Shown here piece by piece: positions 43,653-52,718 of a DNA stretch of 64,000 bases. Source of the DNA: Streptosporangium canum. GTDB lineage: Bacteria > Actinomycetota > Actinomycetes > Streptosporangiales > Streptosporangiaceae. The notes beneath the pieces were generated by a model. That model searched no databases. It was not told where the DNA came from and saw only the letters and a program-made list of their open reading frames with translations. Where the stretch lies: positions 59,388-123,387 of the forward strand of contig NZ_FOQY01000005.1 in the NCBI RefSeq assembly GCF_900113865.1. Direction: 5' to 3'. Within the stretch, counting starts at the first letter, position 1; each line of letters starts with the position of its first letter. Made by a program: the position numbers and the translations under genes.

Positions 43653-45568
43653 GTGGGCCGCGGTCGCGAGTGGCACTCCGCGGCCGATCGCCCGGTCGGC
43701 CGCGCGGGCAGGTGGGTCCGGTGCCAGAGCTCGAACTGCATCAGGGTCCAGATGCGGTTGGAGTGATCCCGGCCGGCGGCGTGCTCGGCGAGTAGGCGGG
43801 CGACGGCCCGCGGGGCGAAGATCCCCCGGTCACGGGCGGTGGCGTCGGCGAGCAGGTCATGGGCCAAGGGGCGCAGCCCGGTTCTGAGCCAGGAGGCCAG
43901 GGGCACCCCGAACCCCATCTTCGGGCGCTTCAGCAGGTGCGCGGGCAGCCAGTCCGCCATGGCGCGCTTGAGGAGATACTTCGTCGTCCCGCCGCGGATC
44001 TTCAACTCGCCGGGCAGACCCGCGGCCCACTCCATCAGGACATGGTCCAAGAAGGGCGAGCGTGCCTCCAGCGAACAGGCCATCGTGCTGATGTCGGACT
44101 TCACCAGCAGATCCCCGGGCAGGTAGGTGTTGACGTCGACGTCCATGAACCGGGTGAGGTCACAGCCGGCGGACGACTCCTCGAAGGCCCGCTCGACGAT
44201 GGCCCCGCTGCGGACACCCGCCACCCGGCCGCGCTGCCACGGGGTGTAGACCTTCCGCTTCTGCTCCTCGGTGAAATAGGACATCAGACGTGTGTACCTG
44301 CCGGCCGCCGACAGCCCGGCCAGCTCCATGCTCCACCCCGCCCTGCGCAGCAACGACCCCTGGCGTGACAGGGCTCGCAGGTTCCTGCCCGCCGCGCCCA
44401 GCAGCGGCGACGCCGCCGACGGCGCCCGTAGCCAGGAGCTCCGCTGCAGCAGCGCGTAGCGGCGGTAGCCGCCGAAGGACTCGTCTCCACCGTCGCCGTT
44501 GAGCACCACCGTCACCTCCCGGCTGCTCATCTTGGCCACCAGGAAGGTGGGGATCGCCGAGGAGTCGGCGAACGGCTCGTCGAAGTGCCAGGCCAGGGCG
44601 GGCAGCACGTCCAGCGGGGAGGCGGACAGGACCATCTCCGAATGGTCGGTGCCGTAAAGGGCGGCCACCTCCCTGGCATGCTCCCGCTCGTCGAAACCGG
44701 CTTCTTCGAAGCCGACGCAGAACGTGCGGACCGGGTGCGGGGACTGCCGCGCCATCGCCGCGACGACCGCCGAGGAGTCGATCCCCCCGGACAGGAAGGC
44801 GCCGATCGGGCGCTCGCCGGCCATCCGCAGCCGGGTGGTCTCCAACAGCAGCTCGCGCAGCCGCTCGGCCTCCTCCTCCGCGGCGGCGGCCGGGCGGGGG
44901 GTGGCGTCCAGCCGCCAGTAGCGGTCGACGTGGACGCGGCCGTCCTGCCACACCAGAGTCGAGCCCGGCGGAAGCTTGCCGATGCCTTCGAAGATCGACC
45001 AGGGGGCCGGAACGTACTGGAACGTCAGGTAGTGATGGAGGGCGACCGGGTCGATCTCGCCGCGCCACCGCGGGTCGCGGACCAGCGCCTTCAGTTCGGA
45101 GGCGAAACGCAGCGAGCCGGAGCGCATTCCCCAGTAGAGCGGCTTCTTGCCCACCCGGTCGCGGGCCAGCAGCAGCCTGCGCCCGCGCCCGTCCCACAGG
45201 GCGAAGGCGAACATGCCGCGCAGGCGGTGCACGAAGGCGTCCCCGTGTTCCTCGTACAGGTGGACCAGGCACTCGGAGTCGCCGTTCGCGGTCAGGCGGT
45301 GCCCTCGGGCCAGTAGCTCGGCGCGCAGTTCGGCGAAGTTGTAGATCTCGCCGTTGAACACCGCGACGATCGTGCCGTCCTCGCTGTAGACGGGTTGGTC
45401 CCCACCGGCCATGTCGACGACGGCCAGACGGCGCATCCCGAGCACGGCCGAGGGCTCCACGTGCAGGCCGCTCCCGTCAGGACCGCGGTGCGCGATCGTC
45501 TCGCACATGCCGCGGACCGTCTCCGGATCCACCCCATCCGGGCAGACGGCCCCGGCTATCCCGCACAT
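43649..45568 (-). CDS. asnB: asparagine synthetase (glutamine-hydrolysing), glycan-cluster type
   Basis: The 639-residue protein has a mature Cys2 glutaminase domain (MCGIAGAV, HRGPDGSG, FNGEIYNFAEL) and an AsnB synthetase domain (PIGAFLSGGIDSSAVVAAM, SGGxDSS pyrophosphate loop; ADSSAIPTFLVAK). Asparagine synthetase homologues are common in surface-polysaccharide loci, where they amidate uronic acids. Between a GT4 and a flippase that role is more likely than free asparagine synthesis. It overlaps the GT4 gene by 13 bases. Confidence 0.88.
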   Translation of the reverse strand: MCGIAGAVCPDGVDPETVRGMCETIAHRGPDGSGLHVEPSAVLGMRRLAVVDMAGGDQPVYSEDGTIVAVFNGEIYNFAELRAELLARGHRLTANGDSECLVHLYEEHGDAFVHRLRGMFAFALWDGRGRRLLLARDRVGKKPLYWGMRSGSLRFASELKALVRDPRWRGEIDPVALHHYLTFQYVPAPWSIFEGIGKLPPGSTLVWQDGRVHVDRYWRLDATPRPAAAAEEEAERLRELLLETTRLRMAGERPIGAFLSGGIDSSAVVAAMARQSPHPVRTFCVGFEEAGFDEREHAREVAALYGTDHSEMVLSASPLDVLPALAWHFDEPFADSSAIPTFLVAKMSSREVTVVLNGDGGDESFGGYRRYALLQRSSWLRAPSAASPLLGAAGRNLRALSRQGSLLRRAGWSMELAGLSAAGRYTRLMSYFTEEQKRKVYTPWQRGRVAGVRSGAIVERAFEESSAGCDLTRFMDVDVNTYLPGDLLVKSDISTMACSLEARSPFLDHVLMEWAAGLPGELKIRGGTTKYLLKRAMADWLPAHLLKRPKMGFGVPLASWLRTGLRPLAHDLLADATARDRGIFAPRAVARLLAEHAAGRDHSNRIWTLMQFELWHRTHLPARPTGRSAAECHSRPRPT

Positions 45569-46692
45569 CGCTCCTCCAGAAGACGCCGGTACAGAACCAG
45601 GTGCCGGTCAATCATGGAATCCACGCCGAGGTTGTCCATCGCCCACGCGCGCGCGGCGACGCCGAGGGAGGCGCTCAGGTGAGGGTCGCGCAGCACGCGC
45701 TCCAGGGCGTCGGCCAACGCCGGCGGATCCGCGGGCGGAACCAGCAGACCACGCCCGCTCAGCAGCTCGCGGGTCCCGCCCACCGCGGTGGCGACGATCG
45801 GCTTGCCCGCCGCCATCGCCTCCATGACCGCGTTGCTCATCCCCTCGTAGAGCGAGGCGAGCACCACCGCCGACGCCCGGTTCATCAGGGCCTCGATGTC
45901 CCTGCGCAGACCCAGAAGGCGCAGGTCCACACCCAGGTTCGCCGCCTGCCGCAGCAGGGCGTCGCGCTCGGGCCCCTCTCCCGCGAGCACCAGCGTGCAC
46001 GGTGTGCCCCGTGCGGCCAGCAGCGCGACGGCCTCGATGAGAAAACGGTGCCCCTTGTGCGTCTTCAGATTGGCCACACAGCACACGACCGGCAGGTCGG
46101 TGACGATCCGGGCCGGGGTGCCGGGTACGAAGGCCGACTCGGGCAGGCCGTTGTAGATCACACTGAGTTTCCCGGGGACGATGCCCTCCACCCTCCTGGT
46201 GTCCTCGGCCACGGCCACGGCGTTGGCCACCACGTGCCGCGTCAGCCGGGTGGCGACGCGTTCCAGCGCGTAGACCCAGCGCCGGGCCCGCTTGAAGTCG
46301 CTCAGGCTGCGCCGCCCCGCCACCACGACGGGCACCCGGGCGAGCCAGGCGATCGGGGCGCCGATCACATAGCCGTGGTACAGGAAGGCGTGCAGCACAT
46401 CCGGCCTGAGCCGCCGGATCAATCGGATGAGGCGCACCGCCGCGAGCAGATTGCGGGGAAGGGCCATGGGGCCCATCGACATCCCGGTGAACCCGGCGTT
46501 GTGCACGTGAACGCCTGCGAGCTCAAGCGCGTCACGGTAGGGCCCGTCCGAGTGCAACGTCACCACATCAACCGCCACACCGCTGCGGAACAGCCCCGTG
46601 GCCAGGAGGAAGACCTGCTTCTCGGTGCCCCCGACCCTCAACTGCCCGATCAGCAGCATGACACGACGTGGTCCGCTGGGTGCCGCTGTCAT
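45556..46692 (-). CDS. GT4 family glycosyltransferase
   Basis: From ATG 46692 (AGGTGAG eight bases upstream) the product is 378 residues; the upstream open frame has no family text. The two Rossmann domains show GGTEKQVFLLATGLFRSG, VIYNGLPE, VANLKTHKGHRFLIEAVALL, and the donor motif EGMSNAVMEAMAAGKPIVAT (E-x7-E). It is a retaining GT-B enzyme, the first gene of the glycan operon (GT4, asnB, flippase). The interval 46693-46943 holds no gene. Confidence 0.87.
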   Translation of the reverse strand: MTAAPSGPRRVMLLIGQLRVGGTEKQVFLLATGLFRSGVAVDVVTLHSDGPYRDALELAGVHVHNAGFTGMSMGPMALPRNLLAAVRLIRLIRRLRPDVLHAFLYHGYVIGAPIAWLARVPVVVAGRRSLSDFKRARRWVYALERVATRLTRHVVANAVAVAEDTRRVEGIVPGKLSVIYNGLPESAFVPGTPARIVTDLPVVCCVANLKTHKGHRFLIEAVALLAARGTPCTLVLAGEGPERDALLRQAANLGVDLRLLGLRRDIEALMNRASAVVLASLYEGMSNAVMEAMAAGKPIVATAVGGTRELLSGRGLLVPPADPPALADALERVLRDPHLSASLGVAARAWAMDNLGVDSMIDRHLVLYRRLLEERCAG

Positions 46693-46943
46693 AGATGAGC
46701 TCACCTTGTGACTACTCTTCACTTTCGTGATCTTACTTTGAGTGATCGCCGCTGGTGTGCGGGAACCGCCCAGACCGGCGAGCGTGTCACGGAGAGGAAT
46801 TCCGGATGCGTCCACTCCCGTGAGGAACGCCGGAACGGAGGCCTGCGACCTCCCCGCGAACGGCGCGATTCAGCCCGTGCGGCGCACCGGCGTGGCGCTG
46901 ACCAGGGTGGTGCGCCGCGCGCGGGCGATGGGGGCCGCGGAGC

Positions 46944-47204
46944 TCAGGCCGGCAGGGCCGCGAGCAGGAAGGCCAGCCGCGCGGCGGCGTCCTCGATGTT
47001 GTCGGTGCTGCCCAGCCGGTAGCCCCACGAGGTGATGAAGCCCCCATCCTGGGAGCACGTCACGGTCTCGACGAGCGTGTTGCTGAAGCGGTTGCGGACG
47101 CACACGTAAGCGGGGTCCCCGAACGACATCCTCTGCACGGACAGGTCCGCGTGCCGCCGTGTGGCAGCGGCGAACCTCTCCAGACAAGACAGCGTGTCCA
47201 GCAT
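46944..47204 (-). CDS. small protein associated with XRE-DUF5753 regulators
   Basis: The 86-residue protein starts at ATG 47204 with a strong CGGAGG site. It is a single small alpha-beta domain: LERFAAATRRHADLSVQRMSFGDPAYVCVRNRF, then VETVTCSQDGGFITSWGYRLG, and a last helix with AAARLAFLLAALP. Similar small proteins with a GGxxxSWG core sit next to XRE-DUF5753 genes in many actinobacteria, with no assigned function. It lies just downstream of the regulator, 67 bases on. Confidence 0.7.
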   Translation of the reverse strand: MLDTLSCLERFAAATRRHADLSVQRMSFGDPAYVCVRNRFSNTLVETVTCSQDGGFITSWGYRLGSTDNIEDAAARLAFLLAALPA

Positions 47205-47271
47205 CGTGTGTCACCTCCGTCTCGACAGAGAATTGCACGATCTTGGGAGGTTAATCAAGCAATTGCGGGGA

Positions 47272-48186
47272 TTAATCCGCGGATTGTCGCGCGAAGTCCT
47301 CCAGCACCCGGACGATCACCGCTCTGGCGGCCTCCCGGAAGGCCGCGATCTCGTAGAACTCCTCGAAGGCCCGCTCGTAGAAGGCGATGTCGTCCGGGTC
47401 GCGCAGGATCAGGTCCCGGGTCCTCGTGGGCACCGCGACCTGATCGCTGTCATAGATCCAGAAGCCGTTGAGCAGGGCGGAGGGGAGAGGGGCCTCGAAG
47501 GGGACCACGCCGAACTCCACGTTCGGCAGCGCGGTCACCGCGAGCAGCCGGTCGAGCTGGCCGCGCATCACGTCCAGCGGGGCCAGGCGGTAGCGGAGCA
47601 CGGCCTCGGGCAGGATGAACCGGAACTTCTTGGTCTGGTCGTAGAGGATCTCCTGGCGCTGCATGCGCACCCTGATGGCGGCGTCGATCTCGTCGGGCGC
47701 GTTGTAGAGGCGTTTGATCCGGGTGAAGATGCTGCGGGCGTACTCGGTGGTCTGCAGCAGGCCGACGACCACCCCCGGCTCGAACACCCGGAACAGGGTG
47801 GTCCGCAGCTCCAGGTCGCGGATGTCCTCCTGGAGCGCGGCCAGCCCGCTGCGGTGCCGCTGCCGCCAGGAGTCCTGCCGCTCCAGCAGGCCGGACGCCT
47901 GCTCGATCAGCTCCTCGACGATCTCGGGGGCGGCCTGGACGGCCCGCCCCCACTGGGTGATGTCGTCCTCGGTGGCGGTCTGGCGGGCGTTCTCGATCCG
48001 GGAGACCTTCGAGGCCTGCCACCTCAGCCGCTCGGCCAGCTCCTTGCCGGACAGATGGGCCGCCTCCCGCAACTGCTTGAGCTGTACGCCCAGGTCGGCC
48101 CTGACCTGCTGGAACCCGCTCACCCGATCTCCTTTGCCGGACATGTGAGCGCCGGCGCCGTCGTGCTCGCGGGTCCGCTCGCTCAC
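47272..48186 (-). CDS. XRE helix-turn-helix regulator with DUF5753 domain (WhiJ-like)
   Basis: The 304-residue protein has an N-terminal XRE domain (LGVQLKQLREAAHLSGKELAERLRWQASKVSRIENARQT) and a C-terminal DUF5753 domain (LFRVFEPGVVVGLLQTTEYAR; GFWIYDSDQVAVPT). This is the WhiJ-like regulator class, usually found with one or two small partner genes; in Streptomyces such loci affect development. The start is GTG 48186 with GGGAGG before it (ATG 48144 is an alternative). Its partners here are the 86- and 68-residue proteins. Confidence 0.9.
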   Translation of the reverse strand: MSERTREHDGAGAHMSGKGDRVSGFQQVRADLGVQLKQLREAAHLSGKELAERLRWQASKVSRIENARQTATEDDITQWGRAVQAAPEIVEELIEQASGLLERQDSWRQRHRSGLAALQEDIRDLELRTTLFRVFEPGVVVGLLQTTEYARSIFTRIKRLYNAPDEIDAAIRVRMQRQEILYDQTKKFRFILPEAVLRYRLAPLDVMRGQLDRLLAVTALPNVEFGVVPFEAPLPSALLNGFWIYDSDQVAVPTRTRDLILRDPDDIAFYERAFEEFYEIAAFREAARAVIVRVLEDFARQSAD

Positions 48187-48267
48187 GCGACCTCCCGCAT
48201 GGTGCGCATGAGGCTAGCCCCGGGCGGCGGGTCATGCCATAGAGGTCTCCTCAATCGTGATCAATAT

Positions 48268-48474
48268 TTACAGAAGCACCCGGCGGGCGATGTCCACGAG
48301 AAGCTCTCTGGGGACCTCCACCGCGCTCTCGCCGTCCAGGACGTGACGCAGGTCACCCAGGGCCTCGGCGTCGGTGACGTGCAGGCCCTGGACGACGATG
48401 GTGCCGTGGTCGGTCTCGTAGAGCGACGGGCAGGCGCCCGCTTCCGAAGTGGAGCCAAGAAACCGCAAACGCAT
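48268..48474 (-). CDS. small XRE-cluster partner protein
   Basis: From ATG 48474 the product is 68 residues: MRLRFLG, then CPSLYETDHGTIVVQGLHVTD, and a C-terminal VEVPRELLVDIARR. This is the small family in which a short MRLR(F/Y)LG start precedes TLYxTD and VQGW/LxVTD, commonly found beside XRE-DUF5753 and DUF397 genes in actinobacteria; its function is unknown. No DUF397 protein is present. GGAAGGAATC lies before the start. It is 82 bases upstream of the regulator and may form one transcript. Confidence 0.72.
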   Translation of the reverse strand: MRLRFLGSTSEAGACPSLYETDHGTIVVQGLHVTDAEALGDLRHVLDGESAVEVPRELLVDIARRVLL

Positions 48475-48627
48475 GACTGATTCCTTCCCCGAGCCAGCCT
48501 CATGATGCAATTGCGGGCAATCCTAGAGTTCGGAAGGTTACATGGGGGTTTCAATCACCAAATTATGCATATTTCGCCCATCCGGTAGTGGGCGGCGGCT
48601 CGGAGGCGGGGTCCGTACGGCGCGCCC

Positions 48628-49656
48628 TCACATGAGACTCCGGGCACGGGCGAACAGGCTCAGCGTGGTCGCGTGGAGCAGGTCTCCGATGTCCTTGGGG
48701 GCCTTGCCCCCGCACGCCCGGGCGTGGGTGCCCTCCAGGACGATGCCGAGCTTGAAACAGGCCAGCACCGTGTACCAGTCGACGGCCGACACATCCCGGT
48801 CGGACAGGGCCGTGTAGCAGTCGACGATCTCCCCCGCGGCGGGCAGCCCGGGGACATGGCCGGCGAGCATGCCCCCGCCGTCCGGGGCCGGCCAGGTGGC
48901 CAGCAGCCACCCGAGGTCCAGCAGCGGATCCCCGACCGTGCACATCTCCCAGTCCACGATCGCGGCGACCCTCGGTCCGTCGTGGGCGAACATCAGGTTG
49001 GCCAGATGGTAGTCCCCGTGCATGACGCCGGGGGAGAAGCTCCGCGGCCTGTTCCGCTCCAGCCAGCCGGCGGTCTCGGCCAGGCCGGGGATCTCGGGCC
49101 CCGGATAGCCGTCGAGCGCCGCGTAGCCGTCCAGCTCGCCCATCCACCGGGGCACCTGCCGTTCCAGGAACCCCTCGGGCCGTCCGAAGCCGTCGAGGAC
49201 GCGATGGTCCACCCTGCCGAGCTCGGCCAGCGCGGAGGTCGCCTCAAGTCCCATCCGGTGGCGGATCGCGGGATCGCCGGCGTGCGGCTCGGGCAGCCCC
49301 ACGGTGGGGTTGAACCCCCGGACCGGCTCCATCAGATAGAAGACCGCGCCTCCCATGACCGTCTCGTCCGTGCAGGCCGCGATGAGGCGGGGCGCCGCGA
49401 CCGGGGTGTCCCTGAGCGCCGCGAGCACCCGGGCCTCCCTCCGGAGCACCTCGTTGCTTGCGGCCCGCGGGTGCAGCGGCGGCCTGCGCAGAACGTAGGG
49501 CGACCCGCCCCGCTCGAAGCGGACCATGATGTTCTGCGTCCCGCCGGTCACCGGCTCGACGCACTCGAACGGCCCGTCCGGCAGCCCCCGGCCGTCCATC
49601 CACGTCCCCAGCGCGTCGAAGTCGATCGCGTTGACGTCGAGGTGCGTGGAGGTCAT
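48628..49656 (-). CDS. APH-like phosphotransferase family protein
   Basis: The 342-residue protein has an aminoglycoside-phosphotransferase-like kinase fold: GGTQNIMVRFERGGSPYVLRRPP (nucleotide lobe), catalytic GVMHGDYHLANLMF, and metal-binding VAAIVDWEMCTVGDPLLDLGW. This acyl-CoA-dehydrogenase-linked subgroup (ACAD10/11-like) occurs in lipid-degradation clusters and is thought to phosphorylate hydroxyacyl compounds, not antibiotics. It is the last gene of the carboxylase-AtuA group on this strand, with a 217-base gap. Confidence 0.85.
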   Translation of the reverse strand: MTSTHLDVNAIDFDALGTWMDGRGLPDGPFECVEPVTGGTQNIMVRFERGGSPYVLRRPPLHPRAASNEVLRREARVLAALRDTPVAAPRLIAACTDETVMGGAVFYLMEPVRGFNPTVGLPEPHAGDPAIRHRMGLEATSALAELGRVDHRVLDGFGRPEGFLERQVPRWMGELDGYAALDGYPGPEIPGLAETAGWLERNRPRSFSPGVMHGDYHLANLMFAHDGPRVAAIVDWEMCTVGDPLLDLGWLLATWPAPDGGGMLAGHVPGLPAAGEIVDCYTALSDRDVSAVDWYTVLACFKLGIVLEGTHARACGGKAPKDIGDLLHATTLSLFARARSLM

Positions 49657-49873
49657 GCGTCCGCCCTAACCGAATGATGTTCTGTCAATGGTGAATCTAC
49701 GAGCTCCCCCCGTGGGGGTCAATAGCCCGCCGCCGCGGCGACCGGCCCTTCCTGCCTGCCCGTCGAAGGCGGCTTCCGCGGCCGCGGGCCCGGTGGCGCC
49801 GCCGGGGGAAGACCGGTGCCGGACGGCACCCGTGGCGTGCGCTGCCCCCATCCCGCCCGGCCGTACGGAGCGG

Positions 49874-51757
49874 TCACAGCAGGGAGCGGGGAATGTCGGC
49901 GTGCCTGGCGCGGAGCTCCTCGCCGAGAGCCTTGGCCTGGGCGTCGAGGCGGGGGCTGGCGGCCACGCCCCGCCCGAGCAGGCCGTGGACGACGAAGTTG
50001 AGCGCGTGGAGGTTGGGGAGGTCGAAGCGGTCGATCTCCAGGCCGGCCGTGGCCGGGAGGAGCTCCCTGAGCCGCTCGACCGTCAGGTGGCCCGACAGCC
50101 ACGCGAACTGCTCGGCCGTGCGGACCCAGACGCCCAGATTGGCGTTGCCGCCCTTGTCCCCGGAGCGGGCGCCCATGATCGTGCCCAGCGCGGTCCGCAC
50201 GGCCCGGTCGCCGGCCTCGGGCCCCGGGCCGATCGGGCCCGCCCCCGGCGGCTCGGGCGCCTGGACCGGCAGCGGTGACGTGGCGGTGGCCGCCCGGGGA
50301 GCCGGGTGCTCTCCGCTGTCAGGATCGCCGCCGGGTGCCCGGTCCCCGGGCGGCCCATCGCCGGACTCCGGGCCGCCGGGCTCGCGCTCTCCGGGCGTCC
50401 CACGACCGGGCTCGCGCTCTCCGGGCGTCCCACGGCCGGGCTCCGGGCCGGCGGGTTCCGGGCCGGCGAGCTCGCGGCCGTCGAGCCAGACGCGCGCCCG
50501 GACGGTCTCCGCCGGCACGAGGGTGGGCCAGTAGACGCCGTAGGGGGAGGCGTCGCCGGGCGGGGTGAGGCCGTAGAAGCCGGGATAGCTGGCCAGGCCC
50601 GTCTCCACCACGGCGGAGGAGAAGGCGCGTCCCGCCTTCTTCCGGTCGGCGTCCATCACGGTGACGCGGAGCAGGGCGGTGCCAGGCGACGAGGGGGTGG
50701 CGCCCAGCGGGGTCAGCTCGACGTCGACCCGGTCGAAGGACTCCCTGGGGACGCGGGACCAGATGGCCTCCTGGGCCAGCCGGGCCTTGGCTTCGATCTC
50801 CAGGCCGGTCAGGACCATGGTCATGGTGTTGCGGTAACCACCCACGTAGTTGACCGCGACCTTGAGCGTGTCCGGCGGGGCCTCGCCGCGCACCCCCGAG
50901 ATCCGGACCCGGTCCGGGCCCTGCTGTTCCAGGCGGATCGTGTCGAACCGCGCCACCACGTCGGGGCCCGGATACCGGGGCGAGGCGATCTCGTACAGCA
51001 GCTGCGCCGTGACCGTGCCCACCGAGACGAGCCCGCCGGTCCCGGGATGCTTGGTGATCACGCTGGATCCGTCGGACTCCAGCTCCACCAGGGGGAAGCC
51101 GCAGTGCGCCAGGTCGGGCACCTCGCCGAAGAACGCGTAGTTCCCGCCGGTCGCCTGGCAGCCGCATTCGATGACGTGCCCGGCCACCACCGATCCGGCC
51201 AGCGCGTCGTGGTCGCCGGGCCGCCAGCCGTACCGCCAGATTCCCGGCCCGGTGACCAGCGCGGCGTCCGTGACCCGGCCGGTCACCACCACATCCGCCC
51301 CGGCGGACAGGGCGGCGGCGATCGGCCGGCCCCCCAGGTAGGCGTTGGCGGTCAGCGGGGCGGCGGCCAGCCTCTCCCCGGTGTCCAGGTTCGGCGCGCC
51401 GTCCAGGTCGTGCCCCGACAGGTCGTCTCCGGTGACATGCGCCACCTTCACCGGCAGCCCGAGGCGGCCGGCCAGCTCGGCCACCGCGCCGGCGCACCCC
51501 GCCGGATCCAGCCCGCCCGCGTTGGACACGACCTTGATGCCCCGCTCCAGGCACGTCCCCAGGACCTGCTCGAGCTGCCGCAGGAAGGTCGGCGCGTAGC
51601 CGGGACGGCCCTTCAGCCGGTTGCCGGCCAGGATCAGCATGGTCAGCTCGGCGAGCCAGTCGCCGGTGAGCACGTCGATCGGACCGCCCTCGACCATCTC
51701 CCGGGCGGCCGACAGCCGGTCGCCGTAGAAGCCGGAGCAGTTGGCGATGCGCAGCAT
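49874..51757 (-). CDS. AtuA-like DUF1446 protein, acyclic terpene utilisation type
   Basis: The 627-residue protein begins LRIANCSGFYGDRLSAAREMVEGGPIDVLTGDWLAELTM, the AtuA/DUF1446 hallmark. KVVSNAGGLDP, NAYLGGRPIAAALSAGADVVVTGRVTDAA and CQATGGNYAFFGE follow. A C-terminal DUF-type domain (MGARSGDKGGNANLGVW) follows a Pro-Gly-Glu-rich linker near 440-500 that looks expanded (GRGTPGEREPG repeats). AtuA is required for growth on citronellol/geraniol in Pseudomonas, but its reaction is unknown. It lies in an operon with a carboxylase and a hydratase, as there. Confidence 0.88.
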   Translation of the reverse strand: MLRIANCSGFYGDRLSAAREMVEGGPIDVLTGDWLAELTMLILAGNRLKGRPGYAPTFLRQLEQVLGTCLERGIKVVSNAGGLDPAGCAGAVAELAGRLGLPVKVAHVTGDDLSGHDLDGAPNLDTGERLAAAPLTANAYLGGRPIAAALSAGADVVVTGRVTDAALVTGPGIWRYGWRPGDHDALAGSVVAGHVIECGCQATGGNYAFFGEVPDLAHCGFPLVELESDGSSVITKHPGTGGLVSVGTVTAQLLYEIASPRYPGPDVVARFDTIRLEQQGPDRVRISGVRGEAPPDTLKVAVNYVGGYRNTMTMVLTGLEIEAKARLAQEAIWSRVPRESFDRVDVELTPLGATPSSPGTALLRVTVMDADRKKAGRAFSSAVVETGLASYPGFYGLTPPGDASPYGVYWPTLVPAETVRARVWLDGRELAGPEPAGPEPGRGTPGEREPGRGTPGEREPGGPESGDGPPGDRAPGGDPDSGEHPAPRAATATSPLPVQAPEPPGAGPIGPGPEAGDRAVRTALGTIMGARSGDKGGNANLGVWVRTAEQFAWLSGHLTVERLRELLPATAGLEIDRFDLPNLHALNFVVHGLLGRGVAASPRLDAQAKALGEELRARHADIPRSLL

Positions 51758-51880
51758 CGAGCCTCCTAGGCTTGGGGGTCCAGGGCCCGCCCCGCGGCGG
51801 GGCGGGGGGCTACGTCAGGCCTCCGGAACCGGCACGCGGCGGGGCGGGGGCGATGTCAGGCCTCCGGAACCGGCGGGCGG

Positions 51881-51919
51881 CCTCAGGCCCTCAGGCCCTC
51901 AGGCCCTCAGGCCCTCAGG
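51881..51919. repeat. 8-bp tandem repeat (CCCTCAGG)
   Basis: One partial and four full copies of CCCTCAGG end inside the stop codon of the enoyl-CoA hydratase gene. The 157-base gap to AtuA also has two CCTCCGGAACCGGC units. Confidence 0.8.
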
Positions 51920-52718
51920 ACCCGGGGATCCAGGACGCGGGCCGTTTCTCCATGAAGGCGGCGATGCCCTCCTGGCCCTCGGCGGAGGTGAAGCGCCGGG
52001 CCGACAGCTCGGCCATCCGGCGCAGGCCCTCCTCCACCGGCAGCGCGGGCACGGTCCGCACGAGCTGCTTGGTCAGCGCCAGCGCCTCGGGCCCCCCGCG
52101 CAGCAGCATGCCGGTGTAGTGGGCGACCGTCGCGTCCAGGTCCTCCTCCGGCACGGCACGGGTGAGCAGGCCGATCTCCTGCGCGCGGGCGGCGTCGAAG
52201 GTCTCCCCGGTGAGCAGGTACTCGGCCGCGGCCCGGGGGTCCAGCCGCCGCAGCACGGTCACCGAGATCATCGCGGGGACGACGCCGAGCCGTACCTCGG
52301 TGAACGCGAACGACGCCGTGTCCGGCGCGATCGCGAAGTCGCAGGCCGCCACCAGGCCCAGCCCTCCGGCGCGCGCGGTGCCGTTCAACCGGCAGACGAC
52401 CGGCTTGGGGCTCTCCCAGATCAGGTTCATGATCTCCGGGAACGAGGCGGTCACCGGAGCCTCGTGCGCGCTGCCCGGCTCGATCCGCTGCTCCTTGAGG
52501 TCCGCGCCGGCGCAGAACACCGGCCCGGTCCCGGTGAGCACGATGACCCGCACACTCTCCTCGGCGAGCGCCCAGTTGAGCCGGTCCTCCAGGTCGCCCA
52601 GCAGCCGCACCGACAGCGCGTTGCGGTTGCGCGGGGAGTCCATCGTGATCGTCGCGACCCCGCCGGACACCTCCCTGTGCACCAGGCGTTCCACTGGCCA
52701 GCCCCCGTCGGTGTTCAT
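51915..52718 (-). CDS. enoyl-CoA hydratase/isomerase family protein
   Basis: The 267-residue crotonase-fold protein has VATITMDSPRNRNALS, FCAGADLKEQ (oxyanion loop, GAD), the second-turn region GTARAGGLGLVAACDFAIA, and an extended C-terminal helix. It starts with ATGA, overlapping the carboxylase alpha subunit stop. The place in the operon fits hydration after carboxylation, i.e. an isohexenylglutaconyl- or methylglutaconyl-CoA hydratase; the substrate cannot be read from the sequence. Confidence 0.88.
   Translation of the reverse strand: MNTDGGWPVERLVHREVSGGVATITMDSPRNRNALSVRLLGDLEDRLNWALAEESVRVIVLTGTGPVFCAGADLKEQRIEPGSAHEAPVTASFPEIMNLIWESPKPVVCRLNGTARAGGLGLVAACDFAIAPDTASFAFTEVRLGVVPAMISVTVLRRLDPRAAAEYLLTGETFDAARAQEIGLLTRAVPEEDLDATVAHYTGMLLRGGPEALALTKQLVRTVPALPVEEGLRRMAELSARRFTSAEGQEGIAAFMEKRPASWIPGS

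Noticed and set aside
48628..49656. An aminoglycoside resistance gene
   Set aside because: The APH-like motifs belong to the subgroup found with acyl-CoA dehydrogenases; the lipid-catabolism context argues against antibiotic resistance.
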